This document shows positions 33,983 to 45,201 of a DNA stretch of 64,000 bases, one piece after another. Under the pieces are notes generated by a model that saw only the letters and a program-made list of their open reading frames with translations, had not been told where the DNA came from and did not search any database. Positions within the stretch are counted from its first letter, which is position 1; each line of letters starts with the position of its first letter. The translations under genes were made by a program, and so were the position numbers. Where the stretch lies: contig JAJEKV010000825.1 of the NCBI GenBank assembly GCA_021234155.1, forward strand, positions 1-64,000. Direction: 5' to 3'. Source of the stretch: Isoetes taiwanensis (Eukaryota > Streptophyta > Lycopodiopsida > Isoetales > Isoetaceae).

Positions 33983-35662
33983 AAGATGTAAACGTTTCCC
34001 ATGTATCCATCAAGGGTAAAACCCAAGCCACAAAGATAGGTAACCTTTATTTGGTTGAAATAATGATCTTATATACTAAAATAGAGGTATAAAGTTTATT
34101 TCCCAATAAATTTTTCTCGATAATCAATTTCAAAGTTTAGCATCTAGAATATAAGATATGAGAATGCAATCATTTAGAATGTATAAAGCTTTCCATTTAA
34201 TCAATTTAAGTACTCAAGATAATGTATAGAGTTTTCAACTGAATTCCTATATAAACCACATATTTGTATACATATCTCATATGTGTCGCTATCAAAATGC
34301 ATCATCTTCCATCTCATATATTTCCAAATGCTCCATTCCCACGCCAACGCCAACTCTAACAAAGAAACAGAGACAATTAGAGGAGAGAACCCGCACTGGC
34401 AACCAATCAATACACAATTAGCATGATAATGGTAATGTAAGGGCCAAAAGGTACATTGGTCTCTCACCATCACGATCACCAATTGTATCCTTTTGCCCCG
34501 AAGTTAGACATTAACAAGAAAAGAAACCCTCGAATAACAATATTTTTAGCATTATAAACATCTCAAATAATCTCCAATTTTGTATCATAAAGTATAAGAT
34601 TATAGAAATTTATAGTTTCCCGATTCAATCTTTAAAGACTAATTTATCCACCAATAAACACATATATATGCTCAGATATGCAATGTAAATTGCAAAAGCA
34701 AAGTCATCTACCTTTCATGCATAAGACAATTTAGTCCAAGAGATCTTAAGAATAGAGTCCTATTTCAAGTTCAAAATGGTATCACATATGTTCTATAGCT
34801 TGATATGTTCGTAAAGATATCACATATGGTTACCTTGATACCCGGTTCTATAGCATCTATCATTTCATAAAATTTAGATTAATGCAATGACCTTGCTAAG
34901 TTAGGTCGTAAGCAAGTCTCAATCAATCACCGCTTGAAAACCATGCACAATCATAGAGTTTTCTAAGAAGCAATAGCAGCCTAAAAGAAACCATGGAGGC
35001 AATAAGATCTTTTTTATTTCATGTAGCCACAGAATAAAGATGTAAAAGGACAATTTTAGATCAATCGTGAGCATAAAACCTCGAAGTTGTTTTCGCCCTA
35101 TCATCCGCAGGTTGTCTTTGCAAAGCCATTTGATTATCTCAGTTTAATCGTAATTTGGGCTATCGAAAGTTCTCCAAAGATTTTGAGCATATTTCAAATG
35201 ATGTGCGATTTCAAATGCCTTTCCATTTGCTTTCTTTGTAAGAAAAGCATACAAAGAGTACATTTAAGTAGTAAGCTCATTTAGCTAACATCATAAAGTA
35301 AAACCTTTTATGTCAAGAACTACAAAATGAGTTCTCGATCCCTTAAGTTCGTATGAAAATAGATTCAAACCCCGATTATAATGACCACATTTTTAGCAAA
35401 CTTGACATGCATCCATAGTAATCGGGCTTTCCATTCTTCCAGACTTCTAAGATATCTTAGCTAAAACTCGTGAGGTTGTAGGGTAAATAAGCGCCATTCC
35501 AGCTCTTACATCCATACAAGATCTTGCAGATGAGTAACGAATTCCATAAGCATGAATATGCACAATTCATCCATTAAACATGTTTCTCCATTTTTTGATT
35601 AGAAAACCTCCCCAGAATAAAACTAGCCGCTTCACTATCGGACCGATTTTAGAGTGATCAAA
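33983..35662 (-). mobile_element. W-family unit 2, truncated
   Basis: Copy of W unit 1 from 30461 to about 32115, including M2 (34013-34023) and M3 (34383-34499). Similarity stops near 35662, which is the right end of the array. A distant W-like stretch may recur around 35985-36030. Confidence 0.65.
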
Positions 35663-37384
35663 ATGTGAACATAGACAAAATATGGAGATCCTTTATATAG
35701 GTTGTATGTCCTTATTGGAATCCGTTTATTTCTTACTAGCATAAACTTTTATAGATATTATTTGCTATAAAGCATTGTCATCTAAGCCTAGAATAATGTT
35801 ACATGTAGGTTATCTTTCATGTATATTATATTTTTCATGGATGCATACCTTTCTTGCAAATATAAATCTCTAGTTGCATGTTAAAGTACATGTTATTTCT
35901 AAGGTTTTAATTTATAAAATAATGCATCACCAATTATGGTCCATGAGACCAATTGTATAGTATATGGGTTCTCACTAGCCTTATCCATCCAAGATAGAAT
36001 GGGCATTTATGGCTTTTTAATGTATCACATAGATTTTTTGAAAGGTGAAAAGTGGAGGTCCATGTAGGTTCAATTGGTCATAAGTACCTCATAAATTCTC
36101 AATTCTTTGTGCTTCAATCTTATCCTTAAATTACGCTAAGCTCACATAGTCAACTAATTTTCTCCCTACAGAATCATACAAGTAAACTATATGCGAAAAG
36201 TTGAGATCAAAATTGATTAAAGTGATGCCATTATTGATTTTTAAACTTTCAATCATTTGGACCAATGATGGTTCTCAGAACTGATCCCAGATAGCATCCC
36301 TATCTTGATGTTTTATAGAAAAAGTTTTTCATATTTTTCCTTGGTTCTTTTTGCATTTGTTTCTTGATATGAGATACTTCGAGGATGTGATTTTGTAAAG
36401 TCACACCTTTAAGGCACAAATCTAGAATAAACATGGAATAATTGATGCTATTTATTTTAATACAATCCTCAAGATAATGACCAACAGATATTTTTTGTGA
36501 ACAAAGTGGTTCAGGAGCTACTCATATCCCAAAACTCAACGTGAGATGGACTAACATAAGTATATTATTGATTTTAAATGGACTATGGACCAAGAATAAT
36601 GTGCATTTAAATCGCTTTTTTATTTTTATTTACCATGTCTTTTACTCTTTTCACGAGCTTGTTTTTGCATTGGTTTCATATTCTTATAAACTTTCATAAT
36701 GTGATTTTTTGGAGGACAACTTAGGGTCATATGTATCAATGTTACCCATTTGTATAAATTCCCTAAAATTAAAATTAGTAATAAAAGTCAAAACATCAAA
36801 TTCAAACTCAACAAACATTTTTCTAGGATAGAGGATCCGTGAACTACTTATATGCCAAATTTGAGCTCAAAATTTATCTCCTTCCAAAAGTTGTTGTTTT
36901 ATACCACAACTAGGCTCGGAACCTCTTCGGCTTTAAAAGCGTAAGAGGGGCCCGACCACCTCGCCATGTTTGAATGGCTATATCTTCCTTCACAGACTTG
37001 GATTGAGATGCGTTTTTTTGTGTCTTGCTCTATATCTCGTGTAGAAAAAAAAATCACATTAGCAGAAAAAAAAATCAAAAAATCTTTTCAATTAAGGCAG
37101 CTTTTACTTTGTTGAACATGAAGCTTTTTGGTACTTGACCCCAGAGGGTTTGCTAGTGCATAACTCACAATGTGGTGGAGCTGATATATTTTTGTGTATT
37201 TTTTATGTGAACCATAACTGCCATATATGAACTCCTAGAAAGGCTTTGGCCAGTTTTTGTGCCCTTTATTTTATATAATTTTTTTTGTAAACCTTCAAAA
37301 TGCCCTTTAATGGTCCATCATGGGACAGGTCTAGTGTTAAATCCTTTTCTTTGCTTCAAAAGAATACTAGGTTAAGATACTTAC
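35663..37384. other. AT-rich stretch without a recognised gene
   Basis: About 1.7 kb, AT-rich, with homopolymer runs and no long open frame on either strand. It separates the W array from the SUMO-conjugating-enzyme-like exon. I looked for downstream exons of that gene on minus and saw none. Confidence 0.5.
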
Positions 37385-37468
37385 CCCAGCCTTTCCTGGT
37401 AAGATGCACTGCCAAATCATCAGGTTCACAGATCCATCAGGCTGAGTATCTGGTCTGGCCACAAATCC
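37385..37468 (-). pseudogene. Single exon like SUMO-conjugating enzyme E2 (UBC9/SCE1)
   Basis: 84 bp reading [16 protein letters not shown] then [12 protein letters not shown], flanked on minus by CTGCAG at the acceptor and GTAAGT at the donor, in phase 0. SUMO E2 enzymes have GFVAKPET..DG(T/S)VNLMVWHCTIPGKAG here, and plant genes have an intron after PGKAG. Two usually fixed positions differ (His to Gln, Thr to Ile). The catalytic-Cys exon and the first exon are not visible within 1.5 kb on either side, so this is a fragment, a gene with long introns, or a captured exon. The SUMO E2 accepts SUMO from the E1 and passes it to lysines of nuclear targets. Confidence 0.65.
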
Positions 37469-39439
37469 CTGCAGGATCAAAAGAATATCAATAATTTTCA
37501 ACAAATGTACTCTAGACCTAGAAAACAGGATTATATTGACAAAGCCCGTGCTAACAGAATAAAGAAAATATTAGAAAACAGTTTGAAGCAATTAAAAGTC
37601 TTGATGACAGTAAGGCCACAACTTAGAACCAACTTCCCTACGTAAAGAAAGGCCTCAGATGCAAACTACTTAAGTTACAATTAAAAAGAGAAATTAACCT
37701 AAAAGTTACAGGAAGAGAGAACTCTGGCTCCAACTAAACAGAAACACAAAATTCCAAAAATTCAAGAAATTCCTCTGTTATATCCGTTATCCGACGTGGG
37801 CTTCTTCTTCTTCTACCTGTGGTTTAGTTCCTCACGTTGTCTTTGTCCTCTGGAGATGGGATTAACAAGTATTACTCAATGCCGGAAGCTTTGCTTTCAA
37901 CTCTAACATCAGAAGAACGATAAGGCGAAAAGGAGTGGATCCAAATCCTGTTGGCAGCCCCTTCCAAACCCGTAGTACCCATCCTTTTAATGTCATTGTG
38001 ATAAAACCACTTGCAAGTAGGGTTTCTGGGCAGCATTCAGCTTTGTTCTAATGATATCCATTGTTTTATACAACACATATGGAGAAGCAACCGGCTCTAC
38101 ACTGGCGAACTCGGATAAGGGAGCTTACATCCCATAATAATTTAACGAATCTTCTAGCATAGACGCAGGCAACAGCTTAAGGTATTTCGTATATGATATT
38201 TTCATCTACTTCTAATCATTCTGCCATTCCACTGCAATTCCAGGACCAAACTTGACAAGAAATGGAGCTGCAAAATGGAGCTGAGGAAATAAGATGAGGA
38301 AACACTTGTAAAGTCTGGTACAATCGCAGAGCCTCCTACAAGGAGAAACAGGAACAAGAAGACCATCGCCATCGCGGGGATCTCGGAGAATTTTCTTTAC
38401 TTTCTAATTTTCCTATTCGTAGATGCGAAATTAGACAGATCTAACAGCATGGAATCAATTTGGCCTATGTGGCATGACACGTGGAATTGCAGAAATTTAT
38501 GCAGCTCGGGTTAGGCAACCCTGCTAAAAACAAAAGTAGAGATCCATGTGTCAATATTTGAGCAAGGAACAATTTTATTATTTTTAGGGCCAGCTAAATT
38601 ATATTCAACTTTCAATTAAAATTAAGCGTTTTAACATGAATAATAAATTTAACCTCCTATAAATATGGAAAACATGAACTCGCAGTAGGGCAGGCTTGAA
38701 GCAAAGGGTAGGTTAGGGTTGGGGAGAAAGAGAAGGTTGCACGCATCAATTCCTACTCTAATGATCTTGTCCTCATACATATCCTAGATTCATGTGATTC
38801 ATGTAAAGACTTTGTATTACTTATTTGGATGACATAAACAATGCTAATTAAATTATAGTTGAAATTCACAAAAGTATATTGCTCAAAATGGATTGTTTGG
38901 ACTAGTTTCTTAGCAAAAATTGATGAAATCAAGTGTCATCCGAGAATACACATCATGAGAACACCAATCTTTATTGATTTTGGAATCGACCACTACTAAG
39001 ATTGCTATGGTGTATTTTATTGTTGTTCTTCCCTTGGATTGGTGCAATTCTTAAAGTGCACATGCTCAAATCCATGAGAATAATGCTCTTACATATGGAA
39101 GGCTCCGTTAGACCATATTGGAAGCTAATACTAGTAGTGTGGCATGTGTAAAGTCGCATCTTTCACTTCTTTGTTACTTACAATGCAAGCATAAATGGGT
39201 TTTTTTCTTATACTTACTGGCACTGATCTATAAGGTGCTATATTTCCAAGATGTTTAAAATATGGTGTAGATTAATTAAAATTGCCATGTAAAGGCATTT
39301 GGTATTTAAGTTTGGTGTGTAGATATATTTTGATAATTATATTTGGTGTATAGATGGTAAATTACTTGTGTATTTATTCTTATACAGTTTACTTAATTGC
39401 ACACCAGTGTCCCAATCTTCATCGTGATCCATTTGAACA
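37469..39439. other. Non-coding stretch with a segment repeated at 55.2 kb
   Basis: No gene recognised. At about 38390-38550 it shares with 55140-55300 the words ACTTTCTAATTTTC, GATGCGAAATTA, GACACGTGG and GGGTTAGGCAACCCTGCTAAA, in the same order and spacing. This looks like a duplicated promoter, or part of a repeat family. An open frame starting at 38371 on minus (MAMVFLFLFLLVGGSA, 57 codons) looks like a signal peptide but has no other support. Confidence 0.4.
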
Positions 39440-39898
39440 GGGCCCACCATCTTAGGCTTGAGGCATCCTGAGTTCTTCAGGCTGTGACAAGCTTATGGGC
39501 AGAGTACCGGGGTTGTTGAGGATGAAAGCCATGCCTTCCAGAGTCCGCCCAAACTATAGTCGATTGATCATATGCCTTCTCTTGGTGCGCACATTGGTTG
39601 AAGATAGACGAAGCTACTTCAAGATAACGCCGGGACCGATCCCTTGGCTCCTACCTCCGGGGAGGTTTTGGATCAAAGGACTCACCTCTGCCCCCAATAA
39701 GCGCCTACCGAGATGTCGGAATTCATGTGTACATGTATATTTATACAACTTGCCAGGGTTTGATCGCGACGGTTTTTTCCCTCGTAGGGGTTTTTTAACC
39801 GGGTAGCAATGGGCTTGCTTTGCATCGGTAATTTGGGTCCCATAGGCCGATTGGCCTCCGAGGACGATAAAAGAACCATCCTTCCTTCCTTCCTTCCA
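39440..39898 (+). mobile_element. LINE 3'-end fragment b, (CCTT)n tail
   Basis: Matches the 3' ends at 41030-41400 and 44545-44900 (shared GAGGATGAA.GCCATGCC and TTTGGGTCCCATAGG). It ends in (CCTT)n at 39879-39897. Only the last 450 bp remain, as expected for 5'-truncated insertion. Confidence 0.65.
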
Positions 39899-40049
39899 AT
39901 ATAAATGAGCTATTTAGTCCTATTTAATGTACATGGCAAGATAATGGCATGCATTTCATTAGCAGTTAGCAAGAAAGGAATTCATCTTATTAAATATCTT
40001 CCAATTCTTCATAGCACTTTAACTCTTTAACCCCCATCCATACCATACA

Positions 40050-41413
40050 ACTTCATGGCCGCTTCACCGGATGCCCTTGACACCCCCATTTGAGGGAGAC
40101 ATTCCTCATTTGGCCAAAACTAGGAGAACAGTTGGAGGGCCAGCGAAAAGCGCCCCATTCGATAACAAAGACAAGGGAGAAACCAGTTCCATGAGGAGGG
40201 GATTGAAGGGCTCAAGGCCCAACCCATTAGATTGGCTCGAAAATGGATGAAGGCCGCTCAAACCCGGTTGAAAGCACTAGGGCCATGAAACAACTGGAGG
40301 AACAGGAGAGTTGTGAACCCTGGGGATTCACCAATAGAGATACGATCCTTTCGATCCCATGTGCTCAAAAAGAGCCGGCCCTTTTGGAAAGGCAACGGGT
40401 TTGGGGTCCATGGATACCCCTCAACAAGATTAGAAATGGCTTCGAGCAGGCCCACTTTGAGAGGCCTTCTTGATAAGCGGGCCTTGGTGACTTCCACAGC
40501 TCCGTGCGGATTCCTCCTCACCACCATGGAGACTATGGATTTCTACCCCTGGAACGGGCAGGATTGGAACGCCATATATTTTACTTCAAAGGGGGTATGG
40601 TCGCTATGGCCCTGAGCCATCGCCGGCCAGTGAGCTAAGAACCCCGCAATGGGTCCTGTAGACACAAGATCGAGGAAATCCTGGGAGCCGAAAGACAAAA
40701 CTTCATTGCCGGTGGTTCTCCGCGGGCCTCCATGCCGAGGTCGATGTGTCCGTGTCGGGACAAAGAAAGATCAAGAGGCACTTAAACTATACCTTGATGC
40801 TACTTTCCTTCAGGGCTGGGGATGCAAAGAGGCTCGACACGTTAAGTATTCGGCACACTATCGCTAAACAAGTCAATCCTAGGCTCACAAGAGGCCCACA
40901 CCACACTTGTACACCCGGCTACCCATGAAGAAACGCAGCTTATAGCTTCCATTGACGGGGCACATCGCCTCCGCATTGAAGCAGTATGGGCGCGTGAAGC
41001 ACGGAGCAAAGGCTTTTGGTGTTGCCCCGGACGCTGATTGAGGATGAATGTCATGCCCTCCGACATCGCGATGAAAGATTTGCCATTCCCGAGAGAAGAT
41101 ATGTTTGTTACATTAGCAAACCGCCAGGGGTCTGCATCGTTATTAGCTCACACGTCGGGGTTTGTTGGGGTCATACCTCCGAGGAGGTTATGGATGCGGA
41201 CCGCGTTTGTGTCCACGATGGGGCATTGAACTGTCCTATGCAATTTATATGGTGCACAAGAGGGCTTTAATGCTAAGGTTTTTCCGTGGAAACCCGCCGG
41301 AGAGGGGTTTTTTAATCGTCCATCATATGCTTTCGTGATTTTCTCTTTTTGTTTGGGTCCCATAGGCCAATTGGAACTCGTGACTTAAAAACCTATTCTA
41401 TTCTATTCTATTC
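40050..41413 (+). mobile_element. LINE 3' fragment c, (TTCTA)n tail
   Basis: Collinear with the last part of LINE d (about 43950-44912), including the region with TYP-like words GTCGGGACAAAGAAAGATC, and ending GGGTCCCATAGG..AAAAACC(TATTC)n at 41394-41413. Frames are short and broken. Its 5' limit near 40050 is approximate. Confidence 0.6.
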
Positions 41414-41752
41414 TATGTTTTTTGAAAAGAAATCACAAGTGACATGCCATGACACGCAACCGGCAGCCTCTTTGTATAACAAGGAAACTAAGGAAGTCTA
41501 CCTTTTCATCATTATAAACCCATTTTGTAGTGTAAATCATCATTGTCATTTTCTCAAAGAGTGCAATAGAAAAGGTCTTAGGTTTTTGATGAATGCTCTT
41601 TTGCATGCTCGACTTTCCCAAAAAGTAGAAAATAAAGGTTAGATATGACCTATACTCAAAAAGTGTTGTCAATAGTCATGTGCAAAATATAAAAGTAGTA
41701 TGCAATTTTATATTTTCAAATATTTGGAATGTCCCATGACAAACATTAATAT
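41414..41752 (-). mobile_element. W-family fragment between two LINE copies
   Basis: About 340 bp matching W unit 1 from 32552 to 32885 (shared TTTTTGAAAAGAAATCACA, AACAAGGAAACTAAGGAAG and AAAAGTGTTGTCAATAGTCAT). It is bounded on the left by the LINE c tail and on the right by the 5' end of LINE d, so a LINE has inserted into a W copy here. Confidence 0.65.
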
Positions 41753-41754
41753 CT

Positions 41755-44700
41755 CTCCTCATAGCAAAGATGCTACTTTCCACATGCCGAGAGCAACTTT
41801 TTATAACACCTCATTCAGATGTGGATCCATTGGAGCCCTATGTCGATCTATATGATGACATACAGCAAAGACAAACAAATTGGTTAGGGGGTTATGTTGC
41901 TTGGCGACTTTAATGCACCAAATTGGAGCCGAAAGGTGTTCCAAAATTTGAGCCCCCGGCAGAGGACGCCTTTATGTTCATTGAACCCCCCATCAGGTGG
42001 CTTGGTCAAGGATATCGACTGTATGCAAAAATATTCGAGGATGGGCATTTGTTGTTCATATTTGGGTAGTATCTTTGACCTGGTTATTTGTAATGGGTTG
42101 GTACAATGGCCGCCTTCCGAGAATCGAGACTTGTAGACGGTGGAGAACCAAGGGGCGGCTCAGTGGGTGGATTATCTCACGTTGAGGAACGGATCTGCTT
42201 TTTTCCATCGGGACAGATTACACTCTGGACGAGGGAAGCGGACTCGACCACCGCCCCCGCTCATGCATCTCCATTGGGAGGCTCCCCCAGACACCCACGC
42301 CTCAACACACCGGGTGCCCCAAACCGACGGACTTAATCGTCGTGGACCTATGCCCACTGCTTGAGCATGATCCAAGGGCGGGATCGCTGCAATCCCCCAC
42401 ACTTCAAGAACAATCTGCCACCGACCCCACCCGCCTCGACGGGCTGCGGAAAGATGCTTTGGGAGAGGCCGCCACTAGCGAAGCCTGCGACACTACCACC
42501 TTCCCCACAAAACAGATGGTTTGATGATGAGTGTCGGGAGCTCAAACGCGACACTCCGCAAGAAGTCACCGATCCCATCTCCCACCCATAGGTCGCAACC
42601 ACCGCTCCTTTCTCAAGAACAAGAAGGCCGATACCTCGCAGAGCATCGCCGAATAGATGTTTGGTCTCCCCGGACCGACACCCTGTGACATTCGGAGAAG
42701 GGTCTTGAGCAAGCCTGCACAACCCATTGCAACATCACCCTGAGCAATGGGTACAAAGATTTGCAAATACCAGACGACCCGCTTCGGGGGCCGCACCAAA
42801 TCCCTCCACAGATAGGATGGCTCGATTATATCACAGGGAGATGTCATCATGGGCCTACAACGCCTAGCTAATGGGAAGGCAAAGCAGATTTAGATGGCAT
42901 GCAAAAGCGTAACTTTTGAAATGGGCTAGGCCTCCACCGGTGCATGTTCTCACCAAGCATTGTTCAATAAAGCATTGCGTAGAAGGCTTCCCTCACGCAA
43001 TGGACTACTAGTAGAGTAGTACCCATTTACAAAGCAGGGGACCCTCAATGCCCGCCAACTACCGCACTATTATGGTCAGCTCTCTCTTTGCAAAACGGTT
43101 ATCTGGCATCCTTGAGCAAAATGGTGACAATATGGGCAGAGGAAACGGAGGTGCGAAGCTCTTACACAGGCAGTGTTTTCGCCCGTACATTCCACCATTG
43201 ATCATATCTTCACTCAAGGCAGACATTGATTGAGGATAGCAGAATCGCCGCAGTAACCTCGTGCATCGTTGTTTTGTGGATTTTGCAAAGGCATTTGACA
43301 CAAGCCTCGCAACAAGCTATGGGACGATTGCGCGGTACCGGGACCCCCGGACTTGCGTATCGCAAGATATAGGCTGCACGAGGCATGCTCAGCCGATCAC
43401 ATCAGAAAGACAAGGTGACTAAGAGTATTGAGGCCGTGGTTGCCCCCTCTCCCCACACTCTTGGCCTATACATTGATCGGGTTTGAAGATTGTGGCTCTC
43501 TCGAGCATGGAGGTGCGGCGCACATCTCATGCATCACACAATCCCAAGCAACTCATATATGCCGACGATGTCAACCTCATAGTCTATACTCCCAGGACAT
43601 GCAACGCCACTGATGTTTTGACACTTTTTGCCAATTCACCGGCATGCAAGTTAACTTGGCCAAAACTAGGTGTCGCTTAGTTGCATCATCCCGCCACCCG
43701 TTTTCCCCTACATTCACTTACCGTGGGCAAGAGGTAGAGGTAGGCTCGGACCTACAAGTACTTGGGGGATTGAGTTCTCAACTACCACCCATTGGGATGC
43801 GGCTATCAGTTTGCGGGTCACGGCTGGTTGGAAAGCACTATATGCCATGCGTGAATAAAACACCACAAGGAGTTGTATGCCCGGGGTCACTGGGCCACAT
43901 TTGTTTCGGGCCTTGGTTGAGCCGGTCCTTTTTGTATGGGGCAGAAGTGTGGGGTCCGGTGATATCCCTCAACACCTGAATGACCTCGAAAGCAGGTGCA
44001 GAGGCCTTCTTGGCACGGGCCCCGGGGTGAAGTCCACGCCCGCATCAGCATCCTACTCCAAAGAGATGTGCTTTCTACCCTTCAACGGGCTGCATTGGAA
44101 CGCCATATCGCTTTACTTCCAAAAGGTGGTCACTATGGCTGATACACGCTTGCCCCACCTTGCTTTGGCTACCTGCAGGATGGGTCCCCAATGCCCCGAA
44201 ATCCTGCCGGAAAGACAAGCAAGCTCATGGTTCTCACGCTGGGTGCAGTAAACAGAGGCCCGTGTCAGACAAAGAAAGATCGCGAGGCACTTAAACTATA
44301 CCTTGATGCTACTTTCCTTCTTCTTCAGCTCGGAGATGCAGAGAGGCTCGACACATGTTGTCGGGCACACTATCGCCAGAAGAAGTCAATCCTAGGCTCA
44401 CAAGAGGCCCACACCAGATTTTGTACACCCAGCCTACCCATGAAGAAGCTGCAGACTTATAGCTTCCATTCAAGACGGGGCACATCAGCCTCCAAGATTG
44501 AAACAGTATGCTGGGCTCCTGAAGCACAGAGCAAAGGCTTTTGTTGCCACCATTAATTGAGGATGAATGTCATGCCCTCCGACTGGCCCAAAGATTTGCC
44601 CATATCCCAGAGTTTATATGTTCGACATTAGTGCCCGCCACCGTTGCATCAGTTATTGACCACCGCGGCTGGTTTGTTGGGGTCGCATCTCCGTGAGGTT

Positions 44701-44912
44701 ATGGATGCACGCTCGCTTTGTGTCCTACGGAAAGGTATTGAACTGTCCTATATGCAATTGTACAGTGTGCCAGCATGCTTATTACTGCTAAGGTTTTTCC
44801 CTCGAAAACCCTTCGGGGCGGGGGTTTTTTAATCCTGTCAGTAATATGCTTGCTGCTCTCTTTTTGTTTGGGTCCCATAGGATGCTAAAAACCTATTCTA
44901 TTCTATTCTTAT
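41755..44912 (+). mobile_element. LINE d: endonuclease, RT and 3' end, degenerate
   Basis: Longest LINE copy. EPYVDLYDDIQQ near 41840 and LLGDFNAP near 41895 are the apurinic-like endonuclease domain, whose N-terminal part is missing. NYRTIMVSSLFAKRLSGIL near 43055 begins the RT; DFAKAFDT near 43275 is motif A; LIYADDVNLI at 43552 is motif C with both Asp; FLYGAEVWGP near 43935 is the usual region after the palm. Many frameshifts separate these. The 3' end has GGGTCCCATAGG and a TATTC-repeat tail at 44892-44909, as in copy c. Clade not determined. Confidence 0.75.
43048..43980 (+). pseudogene. LINE d reverse transcriptase, frameshifted
   Basis: The RT runs over at least three frames. Order: P.NYRTI motif, a region with DFAKAFDT, then YADDVNLIVYTPRT, MQVNLAKT (43644) and GAEVWGP. 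Catalytic Asp residues are intact but no frame exceeds about 110 codons, so it cannot be translated as it stands. Confidence 0.7.
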
Positions 44913-45201
44913 ACTTTTGAGAAAGAAAAAAAACTTGCAACAAAAAAAGTGAGTTTTTGGTTGCTGCCTATAGCAAAATGAGGTGATAACATGTATAATC
45001 AAGAATGGCAAAGCACGTGGCTCCAAGTCAAGGCCATTTACCATTTTGAAATTAAACACTCATTCCACACGAGTTATCCCTTTATTGGGTACAAGTGTAC
45101 ATTTTGGTGAAGGTCAGCGAGATCCCAAGATGTGATTTTAATGTTACCAACATGCATGCAACATTATTTTCCAAAGCACCATTACCTTGCTGAGAAATCA
45201 C
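44913..45201. other. Spacer between LINE d and a minus-strand gene
   Basis: About 290 bp without a recognised feature. It would contain the 3' untranslated region of the gene ending at 45202. Confidence 0.4.

Noticed and set aside
37300-37494. Plus-strand 64-codon open frame
   Set aside because: It is the antisense shadow of the SUMO E2-like exon.
40243-40867. Several 60-100 codon open frames as independent genes
   Set aside because: They overlap each other in all frames within LINE 3' sequence shared with 43950-44900.
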